Part shown: positions 5,606-6,054 of the stretch, piece after piece
Layout: each line of letters starts with the position of its first letter
Numbering within the stretch: the first letter of the stretch is position 1
Source of the DNA: a bacterium
GTDB taxonomy: Bacteria > Chlamydiota > Chlamydiia > Chlamydiales > JAFEGQ01
Assembly: GCA_021809305.1 (NCBI GenBank)
Contig: JAKBAF010000003.1
Coordinates: forward strand, 7,607 to 13,660
Length of the DNA stretch: 6,054 nucleotides
Direction of reading: 5' to 3'
Notes under the pieces: generated by a model
The model's database searches: none
The model's input: only the letters and a program-made list of their open reading frames with translations
Told to the model about the DNA's origin: nothing
Program-made: the position numbers and the translations under genes

Positions 5606-5989
5606 TCAACCAATAGAGAAGAACCCTATTCGTTCAACTTGCTGATAATGTAGGAAAAGCACCTTATCCGGATCCATTTTGGGAATCTTCTCACCAGCCC
5701 TCTCCCATTCCTTAACTTCCTCCTCTCTTACACCAAGCTCCTCAGCAAAAGCCCTATAGGAAAGGTGAAAATGGGAGCTGACGAAGGCAATCTCTTCTCC
5801 ACTAAAGGGATGCTTGCGAAAGCAGAGGGCAATTAAGACAGAGCGAGCTAGCTCATCATAATCGATGTCTGGTGTCCACTCATCGCATATAAAAACCATC
5901 GGGACATTGCACAATTCAATTGGAAATCCAAGAGCTAATGTTGTGACATGTTTTTCTATCTTGGTAGGTCTTATTGCCTTTTCGTTCAT
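5606..5989 (-). CDS. MqsA/YgiT-like HTH protein (putative orphan antitoxin or regulator), 127 residues
   Basis: Predicted DNA-binding protein. Residues 62-99 (FSGEEIAFVSSHFHLSYRAFAEELGV, then VKEWERAG) follow the Xre/Cro-type helix-turn-helix of MqsA/YgiT antitoxins, whose usual wording is LTGxEIRFLR...LA..LGV....V..WE. The preceding segment (CNVPMVFICDEWTPDIDYDELARS, 27-50) resembles the linker of that family. The N-terminal zinc-binding CxxC pair of classical MqsA is absent: the only nearby cysteines are Cys27 and Cys35. The ATG at 5987-5989 is preferred. A GTG 13 codons upstream (6026-6028) is in frame but has no ribosome site. Upstream support is weak for either (GAAGA directly before the ATG, GGA 10 nt before). 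MqsA-type partners usually have their toxin gene upstream, which here would lie beyond the right edge. The downstream antitoxin begins 52 bp after its stop, so the two may be co-transcribed. Confidence 0.7.
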   Translation of the reverse strand: MNEKAIRPTKIEKHVTTLALGFPIELCNVPMVFICDEWTPDIDYDELARSVLIALCFRKHPFSGEEIAFVSSHFHLSYRAFAEELGVREEEVKEWERAGEKIPKMDPDKVLFLHYQQVERIGFFSIG

Positions 5990-6054
5990 TCTTCGAATTC
6001 CAGGAAATAGTAATCCAAAACACTCCACACGCGAAGAAGGTCAATTATTGATCG

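Noticed and set aside
5554..5613. N-terminal extension of the antitoxin with a CPIC zinc-knuckle-like motif
   Set aside because: The upstream ATG has no ribosome site and overlaps the HTH gene end, while the internal ATG at 5553 has AAGGAGA at ideal spacing; the promoter-like TGTTATGAT also lies inside this stretch.
1..6054. tRNA, rRNA, CRISPR array or riboswitch
   Set aside because: No cloverleaf with a T-loop GTTCGANTC block, no regularly spaced repeats and no known riboswitch core were seen on either strand.

Overview
The window looks like a piece of a Chlamydiota chromosome, probably from an environmental (amoeba-associated or uncultured) lineage rather than a pathogenic Chlamydia. The main reason is the left-edge gene: its translation follows chlamydial ClpC almost motif for motif as I remember that family (start MFDKFTNRAKQVIKLAKKEA, then QVYGDPALTGRVKK and KELETFNLHLPP). 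A lipoate-ligase-like gene close to clpC also recalls the clpC/lplA neighbourhood of Chlamydia. The base composition looks near 50% G+C, richer than classical Chlamydia. The taxonomic call is inference from memory, not from a search.

Layout. Positions 1-933 (minus) hold the first 311 codons of clpC, which runs off the left edge. Directly upstream of it, also on the minus strand, is a 129-residue protein of unknown function (1015-1404) with a GTG start and a near-perfect Shine-Dalgarno, possibly the first gene of a clpC transcript. Positions 1405-1680 are a divergent intergenic region filled mostly by one 163-bp near-palindrome (1460-1622) with 14-bp exact terminal inverted repeats. It looks like a MITE-type non-autonomous element. 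To its right on the plus strand are a lipoate/octanoate transferase-family gene (1681-2412) and, 112 bp further on, a 777-residue protein with one N-terminal membrane anchor and a SurA/PpiD-type start but no recognisable parvulin domain (2525-4858).

After the large gene come a G+C-rich double hairpin (4864-4907) and a perfect 11-bp hairpin (4966-4991) that is probably its terminator. The right end is an accessory island on the minus strand. It holds, in transcription order, an HTH protein resembling the DNA-binding half of MqsA/YgiT antitoxins (5606-5989), an intact 83-residue RelB/ribbon-helix-helix-like antitoxin (5302-5553), and an overlapping RelE/ParE-type toxin whose reading frame is broken by about three single-base shifts (5057-5315). 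The ORF-level view hides two of these genes: clpC because it is open at the edge, and the toxin because it is frameshifted.

The core genes are linked by housekeeping themes: protein quality control (ClpC ATPase, PpiD-like envelope protein) and lipoylation of dehydrogenase and glycine-cleavage proteins. I found no clearly new multi-gene system. The most interesting items are the palindromic element between two divergent core genes, the LipM-like cysteine in the lipoate-family enzyme, the large PpiD-like protein without a foldase domain, and the antitoxin that outlives its toxin.
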